Below, one piece after another: positions 1 to 8,411 of a DNA stretch of 64,000 nucleotides (within the stretch, counting starts at the first letter, position 1; every line of letters starts with the position of its first letter). The notes under the pieces were generated by a model that had not been told where the DNA came from, did no database searches, and was given only the letters and a program-made list of their open reading frames with translations. The DNA lies in contig NZ_FNEJ01000011.1 of the NCBI RefSeq assembly GCF_900100085.1, forward strand, positions 114,611 through 178,610, read 5' to 3'. Position numbers and translations under genes: made by a program. The stretch comes from Salipiger marinus. GTDB taxonomy: Bacteria > Pseudomonadota > Alphaproteobacteria > Rhodobacterales > Rhodobacteraceae.

Positions 1-399
1 AAGGATGCCTGCGGTGCTGCGATCTTCGGCGTCAAGGACAGCGCGGGCAGCTGGGAGCATACCGCACCGCTGCTGCCCATGGACGATCTGGCGATCCTGA
101 TCGGCGACGAACGCCTGCTGGCACGCGCGGCCCCGCTGGGCGGCGCGGGCGCGATCAGCGGCATGGGCAACCTGATGCCGCAGGTGATCGGCGCGCTGAT
201 CCGCGAAGGCCAGACCAACCCCGCGCTCAACGCTCTGGTGGACGAGATCGTGACCGTGCCGGTCACGCCGCTGGTCAAGGGGCTGGTGGGTGCCGTGGCC
301 GGGGATGACGGCTGGCGGCACACCCGCGCGCCGCTGCAGCCCGCAAGCGCTTCGGTCATTGCGGCGCTGGCCCCGAAAGTGCAGGCTCTGCGCGGCTGA
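1..399 (+). CDS. DapA-family (dihydrodipicolinate synthase-like) protein, 3' part
   Basis: The frame is open from the first base and ends at TGA 397-399, so the N-terminal part lies outside the window. About ten residues in, the sequence reads GVKDSAGS, the conserved strand carrying the Schiff-base lysine of the class I aldolase DHDPS/N-acetylneuraminate lyase family. Further on, GAISGMGNLMPQ matches the usual G-xx-G-x(2)-N region of the barrel. The family covers 4-hydroxy-tetrahydrodipicolinate synthase and sugar-acid aldolases/dehydratases such as keto-deoxy-glucarate dehydratase, and the fragment cannot decide between them. The GntR regulator 16 bases downstream fits a catabolic lyase better than lysine synthesis. 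That is inference. Confidence 0.8.
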   Translation, partial: KDACGAAIFGVKDSAGSWEHTAPLLPMDDLAILIGDERLLARAAPLGGAGAISGMGNLMPQVIGALIREGQTNPALNALVDEIVTVPVTPLVKGLVGAVAGDDGWRHTRAPLQPASASVIAALAPKVQALRG

Positions 400-415
400 C
401 CCAAAGGAGACCCGG

Positions 416-1054
416 ATGACGCTGCGCGATCAGGCCTATGAGACCTTCACCGAACAGCTGCTGTCGCGGCAGATCTCGCTGGGGCAGTTCGTCTCCCAGC
501 GGGAACTGGTGAAGCTGACGGGCATGCCGCTTGGCGCCATCCGCGAAATGATCCCGCGGCTGGAGGCGGACGGGCTGATCCGCACCGTCCCCAACCGCGG
601 GCTGCAGATCCTGCAGGTCGACATGGGCCTGATCCGCAACGCCTTCCAGCTGCGCCTGCTGCTGGAGCGCGAGGCGGTGCGCAACTTCGTCACCGCAGCC
701 CCGGAGGCGGAACTGGCCGAGCTGCGCGAGCGCCATCTGGTCATCCGTGCCACCGCCCGGCAGGGCGTGACCCCGGACCTGCTGGCCGAGGCGCAGGCGA
801 TGGACTGGAACATGCATGACCGCATGATCGACGCGCTGGACAATGACCTGATCTCCGGCATCTACCGCATCAACTCGATCAAGATCCGGCTGATCCGCAA
901 CGAGGACACCCGGATGCTGCCGGAACTGGTGGTCTCGGTCATGGACGAACATCTGGCCCTGATCGAGGCGCTGGCCGCGCGCGATCCCGCCGCCGCCGAT
1001 GCTGCGCTGGTGGCGCATCTGACCAGTGCCAAGCAGCGCGCCGTCCGCCTCTGA
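416..1054 (+). CDS. GntR-family transcriptional regulator (FCD/FadR-type)
   Basis: This 212-residue protein has a GntR winged helix at about residues 5-75 (QRELVKLTGMPLGAIREMIPRLEADGLI is spread over the recognition region) and an all-helical FCD ligand domain with RLLLEREAVRNF and a late HLAL motif. I chose ATG 416 because AAAGGAG lies just upstream and the reading fits the family length; the frame also opens at 290, inside the preceding gene. It probably senses the metabolite handled by the DapA-family enzyme in front of it. That link rests only on adjacency. A double-hairpin repeat follows and separates it from the convergent oxidoreductase. Confidence 0.85.
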   Translation: MTLRDQAYETFTEQLLSRQISLGQFVSQRELVKLTGMPLGAIREMIPRLEADGLIRTVPNRGLQILQVDMGLIRNAFQLRLLLEREAVRNFVTAAPEAELAELRERHLVIRATARQGVTPDLLAEAQAMDWNMHDRMIDALDNDLISGIYRINSIKIRLIRNEDTRMLPELVVSVMDEHLALIEALAARDPAAADAALVAHLTSAKQRAVRL

Positions 1055-1091
1055 CGCAAGGCGATCGCCGCCGCTTCATCTTGCCCCTGAA

Positions 1092-1137
1092 CTCCGGGGG
1101 TGAATTGGCCGCAGGCCAAGAGGGGGCAGCGCCCCCT
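1092..1137. terminator. Double-hairpin intergenic repeat, copy A (bidirectional terminator candidate)
   Basis: Two perfect hairpins lie side by side between convergent genes. Stem 1 is TTGGCC/GGCCAA around GCA (1105-1119) and stem 2 is GGGGGC/GCCCCC around AGC (1122-1136), preceded by a TCCGGGGG run. The same architecture recurs at 8345-8384, also between convergent genes. From memory, similar dispersed elements are common in Rhodobacteraceae. A terminator or mRNA 3'-end role is inferred from position. Confidence 0.55.
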
Positions 1138-1151
1138 CCCGCCCGTGCCGC

Positions 1152-2180
1152 TCAGCCCGCCTTGCGCAGTTCGGGCGCCACCTTCGTGCCCAGAAGCTCG
1201 ATGGCCTTCAGCATCTCGGCATGCTCGATCTGGCCGATGGCCATCTGGATCGTCACCCGGTCAAAGCCCAGATCCTCGCGCAGGCTCAGGATCTTGTCCA
1301 CCAGCTGCGCCGGCGAGCCCACGAACATCGCGCCTTCGGGCCCGGTGCCCGCGTCGAACTGCGCGCGGCTCTGCGGACCCCAGCCGCGTTCGCGCCCGAT
1401 CTGGTCCATCACCTCTTTCTGCGCCGGAAAGAACAGATCGGCGGCGCGTCGGCTGTCCTCGGCCACAAAGCCGTGCACGTTCATCGACACCCGCGCCTGC
1501 GCGGCATGGCCGGTCTCGGCGGCAGCGCGGCGGTAAAGATCGGCCAGCGGGGCAAAGCGGCGCGGCTCGCCGCCGATGATGGCCAGCGCCAGCGGCAGGC
1601 CCAGCCCCCCCGCGCGCACCATGCTCTGCGGCGTGCCCCCGGCGGCGATCCAGACCGGCAGCCGCCCGTTGACCGGGCGCGGCCAGACGCCTGCGCGGTC
1701 CACTTTCGGCGTGAACTGCGTGCCGGGCCAGCGCAGCAGCTCGTGATCGTTGATCGCCAGCAGCATCGCCAGCTTTTCCTCGAAGAGCTCGTTGTAATCG
1801 TTGAGGTCATAGCCAAACAGCGGGAAGCTTTCGATGAAGCTGCCGCGCCCCACCATCAGCTCGGCCCGACCGCCCGACAGCCCGTCCAGCGTGGCAAACT
1901 GCTGGAACACCCGGATCGGATCCTCCGAGCTCAGCACCGTGACCGCCGAGCTGAGCCTGATGGATTTTGTGCTGCGCGCCGCCGCCGCCAGCACCGTGGC
2001 GGGCGAAGAAATGGCGTAATTCGGCCGGTGATGCTCGCCCAGCCCGAACACGTCCAGCCCGACCTGATCGGCTAGTTCGATTTCCTCGATCAGCCGGCTG
2101 AGGCGGGTCGGTGCATCCACCATCTCGCCGGTCACCGGATTCCGGCCCACATCGCCGAAGGTGTAAAGCCCAAGTTCCAT
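1152..2180 (-). CDS. LLM-class flavin-dependent oxidoreductase
   Basis: The 342-residue product is a bacterial-luciferase-like TIM barrel. It starts MELGLYTFGD and carries the typical GLGEHH segment near residue 50, SSAVTVLSSEDP near 95, LMVGRGSF near 130 and PVWIAAGG near 195. Such enzymes use reduced F420 or FMNH2; with no F420 genes in view, FMN is more likely here (inference). I chose the ATG at 2180, not the upstream one at 2213, because AAGGAGAC sits a few bases before it. The substrate is unknown. It lies downstream of the haem receptor gene on the same strand but is separated from it by a hairpin. Confidence 0.85.
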   Translation of the reverse strand: MELGLYTFGDVGRNPVTGEMVDAPTRLSRLIEEIELADQVGLDVFGLGEHHRPNYAISSPATVLAAAARSTKSIRLSSAVTVLSSEDPIRVFQQFATLDGLSGGRAELMVGRGSFIESFPLFGYDLNDYNELFEEKLAMLLAINDHELLRWPGTQFTPKVDRAGVWPRPVNGRLPVWIAAGGTPQSMVRAGGLGLPLALAIIGGEPRRFAPLADLYRRAAAETGHAAQARVSMNVHGFVAEDSRRAADLFFPAQKEVMDQIGRERGWGPQSRAQFDAGTGPEGAMFVGSPAQLVDKILSLREDLGFDRVTIQMAIGQIEHAEMLKAIELLGTKVAPELRKAG

Positions 2181-2263
2181 GGCCGTCTCCTTGTCCGTGC
2201 GCCGCCCCCGCAATCAGGGCGCGGCATTTGACGCCAACCTAACCCCGGCACCGGCAGGAACCA

Positions 2264-2298
2264 GCCCCCGCGCCTGCACAGTCGCTGTGCGCGGGGGC
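2264..2298 (-). terminator. Strong hairpin after the haem receptor gene
   Basis: GCCCCCGC (2264-2271) pairs with GCGGGGGC (2291-2298), and inside a four-base bulge GCACAG pairs with CTGTGC around a TCG loop. It begins just past the receptor stop at 2305 on the minus strand. There is no T-run, so an intrinsic terminator is plausible but not certain. Confidence 0.5.
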
Positions 2299-2304
2299 CA
2301 AGGG

Positions 2305-4302
2305 TCAGAAAGTGCGCGCCAGCGTCAGCTTGAAGGTGCGCCCGGCGGCGTTGTTTTCCGACAGATGCTGGCGATACTCGCGGTCAAAGGCGTTCTCGAG
2401 ACCAAAGCGGATCTCGCTGCCCGCCAGCGCGCCCGCCTGCGGGGACCATGTGGCGCGCAGGTTGTGCACGGCATAACCGGGCGTCGGCGTGGTCCAGTCG
2501 TCCATATCCGCCGCCGCGACCATCTCCCAGCTGGTGTCCAGCTCCTCGCCCCAGCGTTTGCCCAGCGTCAGGCGCAGCGTGTCGGCGGGGATGCCCTGAA
2601 AATCATCACCCGAGGATCTGCCGCTGGCATAGCCCTGCCCGCGCATCGCATTGGCCGCCAGATCGACATACAGCCCGCCCGCAAGGCTGTAGGCCGCTTC
2701 CAGTTCCAGCCCCTGCAGATGCACCCGGTCGAGCCCGGAATAGGAGGTCACGTCCCAGACCCGCGTGTCATAGGCATTGAGCTTGACCGCAAGACTGTCC
2801 CCCGCCGCAACAAGGCTGGTGCGGTCATAGGAAAAGCCCAGCTCGTAGGTTTCGGCTTTTTCCGACTGCTCCATATAGGCCACGGTGCCAAGATCGTCGA
2901 GAATCGGCAGATTCTCGGTATAGCTGCCGCTGCCGAACACCGCCCAGCCAGTACCGAGGGCATAGCGCAGCGTCACCCCGCCCATCACCGCATCACTGTC
3001 GAAACTGTCATAGCCATCGCCGCCGATGCGCTGCTGTTCGTAGCGCAGCGCGGGGGTCACGGTCCAGCTTTTGCCAAAGCGGATGTCATCCACCGCAAAC
3101 AGCGCCCACCGCCAGTCCGTGCCGCCGCTGGCAGAGGCGTCGGGATTGTCGGCGCGGATCTTGCGGATGCGCTCCAGCCCCACGCGCAGATCATGCGACG
3201 CGCCCCCAGTGTCGAACAGCGCCTGATTTTTCAGCGTGAATTTGGTGGTGCGGTAGCGGTTGTCGGCATCCCCCAGCGCCCGCACCGTCGGCTCGAACGG
3301 CGTGCCCTCATAGGGGGATGATCCCTCGACATAGCTGCTGTCGATGTCCTGATCGGCATGGGACAGCTGCGCCGTCAGGTTGATCAGGTCGGTCCCCGGC
3401 GCATCGAAGCCATAGGTCAGCACCGCCGTGCGGCTGCGCACCCGCCGGTCGACATTGCCGAAGCTGTCGGTGGCCACGGCGCGGCTGTTATAGGGCACGT
3501 CCAGTTCCTCGCTTTCGGTATCGGCCAGCGACAGGCTCAGATACTGGTTGCGGGCCGCGCCAAAGGTGTATTTCCCCTTCAGCGCCCATGACGGCAGCGT
3601 GGATCCGTCGCTGGTGATGTCATCGCCTGCCCCGTCCACCGGCACGCCATAGCTGCGCCATGTGTAATTGCCCAGAAGCTCGAACTCCCGCGTCGGCTGC
3701 CATGCAAGGATGGTGGAACTGACCCCCTCATCGCCGTTGGAGCTGTATTGCAGGGTCTGACGCAGCTTCACCCCCGGCGCCCCGCCGGTAAAATCCGATG
3801 CGTCCTTGGTCTCGAGCTTTACCAGACCGCCGATCATGCCCGATCCGTATTCGAACGTGCCCGCGCTGCCGCGCACCACGGTGACTTGCTTGTAAAGCTC
3901 GGGGTCGGTGTAAAGCTGGGTGCCGATGCGATAAAGCTCCTCGGCCCCGACGCTGGCGCCATCGACGATGATCCCGACCTTCTGGTCGGATCCATAGGCG
4001 CTGTTGGCTCCAAAGCCGCGGATGTTGATGCCCGATCCGGAGGGGCTGGAGCCGTTGATGAGACTGACACCGGGCACGGAATCGATCAGATCCGCGATGG
4101 TGGAGGCCTGCCGGTCCTCGATTTCCTCCTGATCCACCACGGTCTGCGCGGTGGCGGTGCCGGTCTGCACCTCGCGTTTGGACCGGGGCAGCAGCACGGT
4201 GCCCAGATCCAGCGCATCCTGCCCGAACACGGGCTGCGCAGGCAGGACAAGGGAAAGCGCCGCGCCGCAAAGCAGCCCGGCACGCAGGGAAAAGGTGGTC
4301 AT
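2305..4302 (-). CDS. hmuR: TonB-dependent outer-membrane receptor, probable haem receptor
   Basis: The product has 665 residues with a signal peptide (about 1-27, ending ...PVFGQ), a plug domain with DLIDSVPGVSL and NIRGFG near residues 65-95 and VVRGSAGTFEYGSG near 140, then a 22-strand-type barrel ending in aromatic Phe (LARTF), as usual for outer-membrane barrels. The start at 4302 gives the signal peptide; an in-frame ATG at 4362 would add an improbable tail. The gene is divergent from hmuSTUV with 238 bases between them, which is the main reason to assign haem or haemoprotein as substrate. An iron-box-like dyad lies in the shared region. Energy would come from TonB-ExbBD, not in this window. 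A siderophore substrate is less likely but not excluded. Confidence 0.85.
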   Translation of the reverse strand: MTTFSLRAGLLCGAALSLVLPAQPVFGQDALDLGTVLLPRSKREVQTGTATAQTVVDQEEIEDRQASTIADLIDSVPGVSLINGSSPSGSGINIRGFGANSAYGSDQKVGIIVDGASVGAEELYRIGTQLYTDPELYKQVTVVRGSAGTFEYGSGMIGGLVKLETKDASDFTGGAPGVKLRQTLQYSSNGDEGVSSTILAWQPTREFELLGNYTWRSYGVPVDGAGDDITSDGSTLPSWALKGKYTFGAARNQYLSLSLADTESEELDVPYNSRAVATDSFGNVDRRVRSRTAVLTYGFDAPGTDLINLTAQLSHADQDIDSSYVEGSSPYEGTPFEPTVRALGDADNRYRTTKFTLKNQALFDTGGASHDLRVGLERIRKIRADNPDASASGGTDWRWALFAVDDIRFGKSWTVTPALRYEQQRIGGDGYDSFDSDAVMGGVTLRYALGTGWAVFGSGSYTENLPILDDLGTVAYMEQSEKAETYELGFSYDRTSLVAAGDSLAVKLNAYDTRVWDVTSYSGLDRVHLQGLELEAAYSLAGGLYVDLAANAMRGQGYASGRSSGDDFQGIPADTLRLTLGKRWGEELDTSWEMVAAADMDDWTTPTPGYAVHNLRATWSPQAGALAGSEIRFGLENAFDREYRQHLSENNAAGRTFKLTLARTF

Positions 4303-4434
4303 AGGTGGTCCCTTCGCTGAGACGAGAGAAGGTTGCTCGCTGGGACGCTGGCGGCCTGCCATTGGGGTTAAGGAGGCTGTGGCCCCCGCCGCCGCAATCC
4401 GGCAGCAGGAGACGCTTGCATCGCTTAGGATAAC

Positions 4435-4449
4435 TGAGTATTTAAGTCA
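4435..4449. promoter_or_regulatory. Iron-responsive operator candidate (TGA-N9-TCA)
   Basis: TGA GTATTTAAG TCA fits the TGA-N9-TCA outline I remember for IRO boxes bound by RirA in alphaproteobacteria (Rhodobacteraceae have a related iron box). It lies in an AT-rich island in the 238-base space between the divergent receptor and hmuS genes. On the minus strand TTGACT, a good -35 match, overlaps it (complement of 4444-4449). The preceding ATAACTGA recurs upstream of the hemP operon at 52910. Iron control of both haem transcripts is inferred. Confidence 0.5.
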
Positions 4450-4540
4450 ACTATACGTTGGCACGTATCACGCTCCAGCCAGTCCCCGCTCCCTCGGGTC
4501 AGCCAGATGCCTCCGCTTCATGCAGGGACAGGAGACACAC

Positions 4541-5593
4541 ATGGCCCCCGCCACCGCCCTTACGGCAGACCAGATTCGCGCCGCCCGCCGCGACGCCCCC
4601 ACCCCGCGCGCCCGTGATTTCGCCGAAAGTCTGGGACTGGCCGAAGCCCAGCTTCTGGCCGCGCATCAGGGCCATGGCGCCACCCGCATCACCGCCCACC
4701 CCGACCGGCTCATGCCCGCCGTGGAAGGTCTGGGCGAGGTGATGGCGCTGACCCGCATGGCAGGCTGCGTGCATGAAAAGATCGGGCGTTACGGCAATTA
4801 CCAGTCGGGCGATCATGCCTGCATGGTGCTGAACGGCGTGATCGACCTGCGCCTCTTTCCGCGCCACTGGGTGCATGGCTTCGCCGTCGAAGAGATGACC
4901 GACACAGGCCCGCGCCGGTCGCTGCAGGTGTTCGATGCCGCAGGTGATGCGGTGCACAAAATCCACCTGCGCGACCGCTCCGACCATGCGGCATGGGCCG
5001 GGCTGGTGGCAGAGCTTGCCCTGTCCGATGCACCAGACACGCTGGTTCCCGATGCCCGCGCCGCCCCCGAAGCGGCAAAGCTGCGCACCGACCGGGCCGA
5101 GGATCTGCGCACCGGCTGGGACCGGCTGACCGACACCCACCAGTTCCTGATGATGGTGGCGCGGCTGAAGATGAACCGCCTTGGCGCCTATCGCCTTGCT
5201 GGCGCCCCCTATGCGCGCGCGCTGGCCCCTTCGGCCATGGCCGCGCTGCTGGACCGGCTGGCGCAGGGCGCCCTGCCCGTCATGATCTTTGTCGGCAATC
5301 CCGGCTGCATCCAGATCCATTCCGGCCCGATCCGGCGCATCGAAGGGATGGGACCATGGCTCAACGTGCTGGATCCGGGGTTCAACCTGCATCTGCGCGG
5401 CGATCACGTGGCCGAACTGTGGGAGGTGCACAAACCCACCCGACGCGGCCCCGTCACCTCGGTCGAGGCGTTCAATGCGCAGGGCCGCATCCTGTGCCAG
5501 ATCTTCGGCACCCACAAACCGCAGGACCGCATGGCGGAATTTGCCGATCTGGTCGCAGGCCTGCCCGCCCGCGCCGCCGAGGTGCCCGCATGA
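4541..5593 (+). CDS. hmuS: Haemin-degrading/haem-trafficking factor HmuS
   Basis: The 350-residue cytoplasmic protein has the duplicated HemS/ChuX architecture: an N-terminal half with AHPDRLMPAVEGLGEV and GRYGNYQSG, and a C-terminal half with MIFVGNPGCIQIHSGPI and FNLHLRGDHVAELWEV, the latter typical of the haem-binding region. Family members bind incoming haem and help degrade it. ATG 4541 has GGGACAGGAG before it; an in-frame ATG at 4520 would overlap that site and is less likely. It opens an operon hmuSTUV in which every gene overlaps or nearly touches the next, and overlaps hmuT by ATGA. Confidence 0.93.
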   Translation: MAPATALTADQIRAARRDAPTPRARDFAESLGLAEAQLLAAHQGHGATRITAHPDRLMPAVEGLGEVMALTRMAGCVHEKIGRYGNYQSGDHACMVLNGVIDLRLFPRHWVHGFAVEEMTDTGPRRSLQVFDAAGDAVHKIHLRDRSDHAAWAGLVAELALSDAPDTLVPDARAAPEAAKLRTDRAEDLRTGWDRLTDTHQFLMMVARLKMNRLGAYRLAGAPYARALAPSAMAALLDRLAQGALPVMIFVGNPGCIQIHSGPIRRIEGMGPWLNVLDPGFNLHLRGDHVAELWEVHKPTRRGPVTSVEAFNAQGRILCQIFGTHKPQDRMAEFADLVAGLPARAAEVPA

Positions 5594-6459
5594 TCCCCCG
5601 CGTCACGCCGCTGATGTGGCTGCAGATGCTGCTCTGCGGCGCGCTGCTGGGGCTGTTCGCCGCCGCCCTGCGCGCCGAACCGGCAGAGCGCATCGTGAGC
5701 CTTGGCGGCTCGGTCACCGAAATCGTCTATGCCTTGGGGGAAGAGTCGCGGCTGATCGCGCGCGACACCACCTCCACCTACCCCGAAGCGGCGCGCGCCC
5801 TGCCCGATGTCGGCTATCTCCGCGCGCTCTCGCCCGAGGGGGTGCTGTCGGTCAACCCGTCGCTGATCCTGACCGAAGAGGGCGCAGGCCCGCCCGAGGC
5901 CATGGCGCTGCTGCGCGAGGCCGCCATTCCCGTCATCGAGGTGCCGGACGGGTTTGACGGCGCGGCGGTGCTGGCGAAAATCCGCGCCGTGGCCGACACG
6001 CTGGGCGTGCCCGAAAAGGGCGCGGCGCTGGCCGCCGATGTGTCGGCCCAGCTGGCCGAGGCGCAGGCGGGGCTTGGCAAGGCGCCGCCCCGGCGGGTGC
6101 TGTTCATCCTGTCGATGCAGGGCGGGCGCATCATGGCCGCAGGGCAGGACACCGCCGCCGAAGGCATCCTGCATCTGGCCGGGGCACAGAACGCCCTGAC
6201 CGGCTTCAGCGGCTACAAGCCCGTGACCGACGAGGCGATCCTTGCCGCCGATCCGCAGGTCATCCTGATGATGGACCGCAGCGGCGATCTGGCCATCACC
6301 GATGCCATGCTGCGCGCCTCGCCCGCGCTTTCCAGCACCACCGCCGGGCAGACCGGCGCCTTTGTCCGGATGGAGGGCATGGCCCTGCTGGGCTTCGGCC
6401 CGCGCCTGCCGCAGACGGTGCGCGCGCTTGCCGCAGCCCTTGCCCGGACGGCGGGCTGA
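5590..6459 (+). CDS. hmuT: Haemin ABC transporter periplasmic binding protein HmuT
   Basis: The 289-residue protein has a signal peptide of about 28 residues (hydrophobic LLCGALLGLFAAALRAEP) followed by RIVSLGGSVTEIVYALG, the first strand of class III (BtuF/TroA-like) binding proteins. Later LSVNPSLIL and KPVTDEAILAADPQVILMM segments are also family-typical. It would carry haem across the periplasm from the receptor to HmuUV. The start overlaps the hmuS stop by four bases, so translation is probably coupled. Confidence 0.93.
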   Translation: MIPRVTPLMWLQMLLCGALLGLFAAALRAEPAERIVSLGGSVTEIVYALGEESRLIARDTTSTYPEAARALPDVGYLRALSPEGVLSVNPSLILTEEGAGPPEAMALLREAAIPVIEVPDGFDGAAVLAKIRAVADTLGVPEKGAALAADVSAQLAEAQAGLGKAPPRRVLFILSMQGGRIMAAGQDTAAEGILHLAGAQNALTGFSGYKPVTDEAILAADPQVILMMDRSGDLAITDAMLRASPALSSTTAGQTGAFVRMEGMALLGFGPRLPQTVRALAAALARTAG

Positions 6460-6462
6460 GCC

Positions 6463-7527
6463 ATGGCGGTGCTGGAGGCCGATCCGCCCGCCACGGGCGA
6501 CCGGCGGCGGCTCGCCCGCCGCGCCACCCTCGCGCTGCTGGTGCTGCTGCTGCTCACCGCTGCGGCCAGCCTGACCGTGGGCGCGGCGGAGGTGTCGCTG
6601 AGCCATGCACTGGCCGATCTGCTGGCCGGGCGCGATCTGGATCTGCGCGCCCGCGTCGTGCTCTGGGACATCCGGCTGCCGCGGCTGCTGACGGGCATTC
6701 TGGTTGGCGCCGCGCTGGCGGTGTCTGGCGCGGTGCTGCAGGGGCTCTTCCGCAACCCGCTGGCCGATCCGGGGCTGGTGGGCGTCAGCGCGGGCGCGGG
6801 GCTGGGCGCCATCACCGCCATCGTGCTGGGCGGGCTGCTGCCGCCCGCGCTTGCCGCCACCGCGGGCCCGTGGCTGGTGCCGGTTGCGGCCTTTGGCGGC
6901 GGCTGGGGGGCGGTGCTGCTGCTTTACGCCATGGCGACGCGCGGCGGGCACACCTCGGTCGCAACGCTGCTTCTGGGCGGGATCGCGCTTGGCGCGCTGG
7001 CCGGGGCGGTGTCGGGCGTGCTGGTCTACATGGCCGATGACGACCAGTTGCGCGACCTGACCTTCTGGGGCATGGGCTCGCTGGCCGGGGCAAGCTGGAC
7101 CAAGCTTCTGGCCACCGCGCCGCTGATGGCGCTGGCGCTGCTGGCCGCCCCGTCGCTGGCGCGCGGGCTCAACGCGCTGGCGCTTGGCGAGGCCGCCGCC
7201 GCCCATATGGGCCTGCCGGTGGAACGGCTGAAGCGCCACGCCATCCTCACCGTCGCCTGCGCCGTGGGGGCGGCGGTGGCGGTGTCGGGCGGGATCGGCT
7301 TTGTCGGGCTCGTGGTGCCGCATCTGCTGCGCCTTGCCACCGGGCCGGACCATCGCGGCCTGCTGGTCAATGCCGCCCTGCTGGGCGCCACGCTGCTGCT
7401 GCTGGCCGACGGGATCAGCCGCATCCTGATCGCCCCCGCCGAACTGCCCATCGGCATCGTCACGGCGGTGATGGGGGCGCCGGTGTTTCTGGCGATCCTG
7501 CTGCGCCGCCGCCTGCCGGAGGTCTAG
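6463..7527 (+). CDS. hmuU: Haemin ABC transporter permease HmuU (FecCD family)
   Basis: The 354-residue protein is very hydrophobic, with about ten membrane segments. It has the FecCD signature DIRLPRLLTGILVGAALAVSG near residue 70, the RNPLADPGLVGVSAGAGLG region near 95-115, and the C-terminal GFVGLVVPHLLR coupling segment near 280. It begins three bases after hmuT and ends three bases before hmuV. Confidence 0.94.
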   Translation: MAVLEADPPATGDRRRLARRATLALLVLLLLTAAASLTVGAAEVSLSHALADLLAGRDLDLRARVVLWDIRLPRLLTGILVGAALAVSGAVLQGLFRNPLADPGLVGVSAGAGLGAITAIVLGGLLPPALAATAGPWLVPVAAFGGGWGAVLLLYAMATRGGHTSVATLLLGGIALGALAGAVSGVLVYMADDDQLRDLTFWGMGSLAGASWTKLLATAPLMALALLAAPSLARGLNALALGEAAAAHMGLPVERLKRHAILTVACAVGAAVAVSGGIGFVGLVVPHLLRLATGPDHRGLLVNAALLGATLLLLADGISRILIAPAELPIGIVTAVMGAPVFLAILLRRRLPEV

Positions 7528-7530
7528 ACC

Positions 7531-8316
7531 ATGCTGCAGATCCGCGACCTGCAGGTGAACCTTGGCCGCCGCGCCGTGCTGCGCGGCATCACCCTCACCG
7601 CCCGGCCCGGCAGGCTGACCGCCATCTGCGGCCCCAACGGCTCGGGCAAGACCACGCTGCTGCGCGCCGCCTGTGGCGATCTGGCCTATCGCGGCCAGAT
7701 CCGCCTGCAGGGCGCCGAGGTGGCCACCACCCCCGGCCCGCAGCGGGCGGCCTGCCGCGCGGTTCTGGCGCAGAACACGGCGCTGGCCTTTCCCTTCACC
7801 GTGGCCGAGGTGGTGCGGCTGGGGCAAAGCTTCGGCCCCGCTGCGGGCGGGCCGGATCTGACCGCGCGGGCGCTGGCGCGGGTCGGGCTGCAGGGCTACG
7901 GGCCCCGGCTTTATCCGGAGCTTTCGGGCGGCGAACAGCAGCGCGTGCAGCTGGCCCGCGTGCTGACACAGGTCTGGGATCCCGTCGCCCATGGCGTCCC
8001 GCGCTGGCTGTTTCTGGACGAACCCGTCTCCAGCCTCGACATCGCGCATCAGCTGCAGATCATGCAGATCGCGCGCGATTATGCCGATGCGGGCGGCGGC
8101 GTGGTGGCGGTGATGCACGATCTCAACCTGACCGCGATGTTCGCCGACAAGATCGCGCTTCTGGCGCAGGGACAGCTTCTGGCCATGGGCCCGCCCGCAA
8201 GCGTGCTGCGCGACGACCTGCTTGGCCGCGCCTATGGCTGCAACCTGCGGGTGTCGACCCCGCCCGCACAGGGCCCCTACCTGCTGCCGCAATCCGCGCG
8301 CACCCCAGCCCGCTGA
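7531..8316 (+). CDS. hmuV: Haemin ABC transporter ATP-binding protein HmuV
   Basis: The 261-residue ATPase has Walker A GPNGSGKT at residues 34-41, a Q-loop at AVLAQNTAL, the signature LSGGEQQRVQLARVL near 130, Walker B RWLFLDEP near 155 and the switch histidine in VMHDLNL near 195. The insertion before Walker B (TQVWDPVAHGVPRWL) is characteristic of HmuV. It is the last gene of hmuSTUV and is followed by a double-hairpin repeat. Confidence 0.94.
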   Translation: MLQIRDLQVNLGRRAVLRGITLTARPGRLTAICGPNGSGKTTLLRAACGDLAYRGQIRLQGAEVATTPGPQRAACRAVLAQNTALAFPFTVAEVVRLGQSFGPAAGGPDLTARALARVGLQGYGPRLYPELSGGEQQRVQLARVLTQVWDPVAHGVPRWLFLDEPVSSLDIAHQLQIMQIARDYADAGGGVVAVMHDLNLTAMFADKIALLAQGQLLAMGPPASVLRDDLLGRAYGCNLRVSTPPAQGPYLLPQSARTPAR

Positions 8317-8344
8317 CCCGCCCTTCTTCTTGGCAAAAATATCC

Positions 8345-8384
8345 CGGGGGAGTCCGCCACAGGCGGACGGGGGCAGAGCCCCCT
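8345..8384. terminator. Double-hairpin intergenic repeat, copy B (bidirectional terminator candidate)
   Basis: GTCCGCC/GGCGGAC around ACA (8352-8368) is followed at once by GGGGGC/GCCCCC around AGA (8369-8383), after a CCCGGGGG run. The build matches copy A at 1092-1137, and this copy also lies between convergent genes (hmuV and the sensor kinase). A shared 3'-end or termination function is inferred. Confidence 0.6.
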
Positions 8385-8411
8385 CTTCCAACTCCCCCCT
8401 CCAGACCCCGC

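Noticed and set aside
5404..8391. A 995-codon minus-strand reading frame opposite hmuTUV
   Set aside because: Same shadow effect; composition is Arg/Gln/His-rich and the plus-strand genes are unmistakable.
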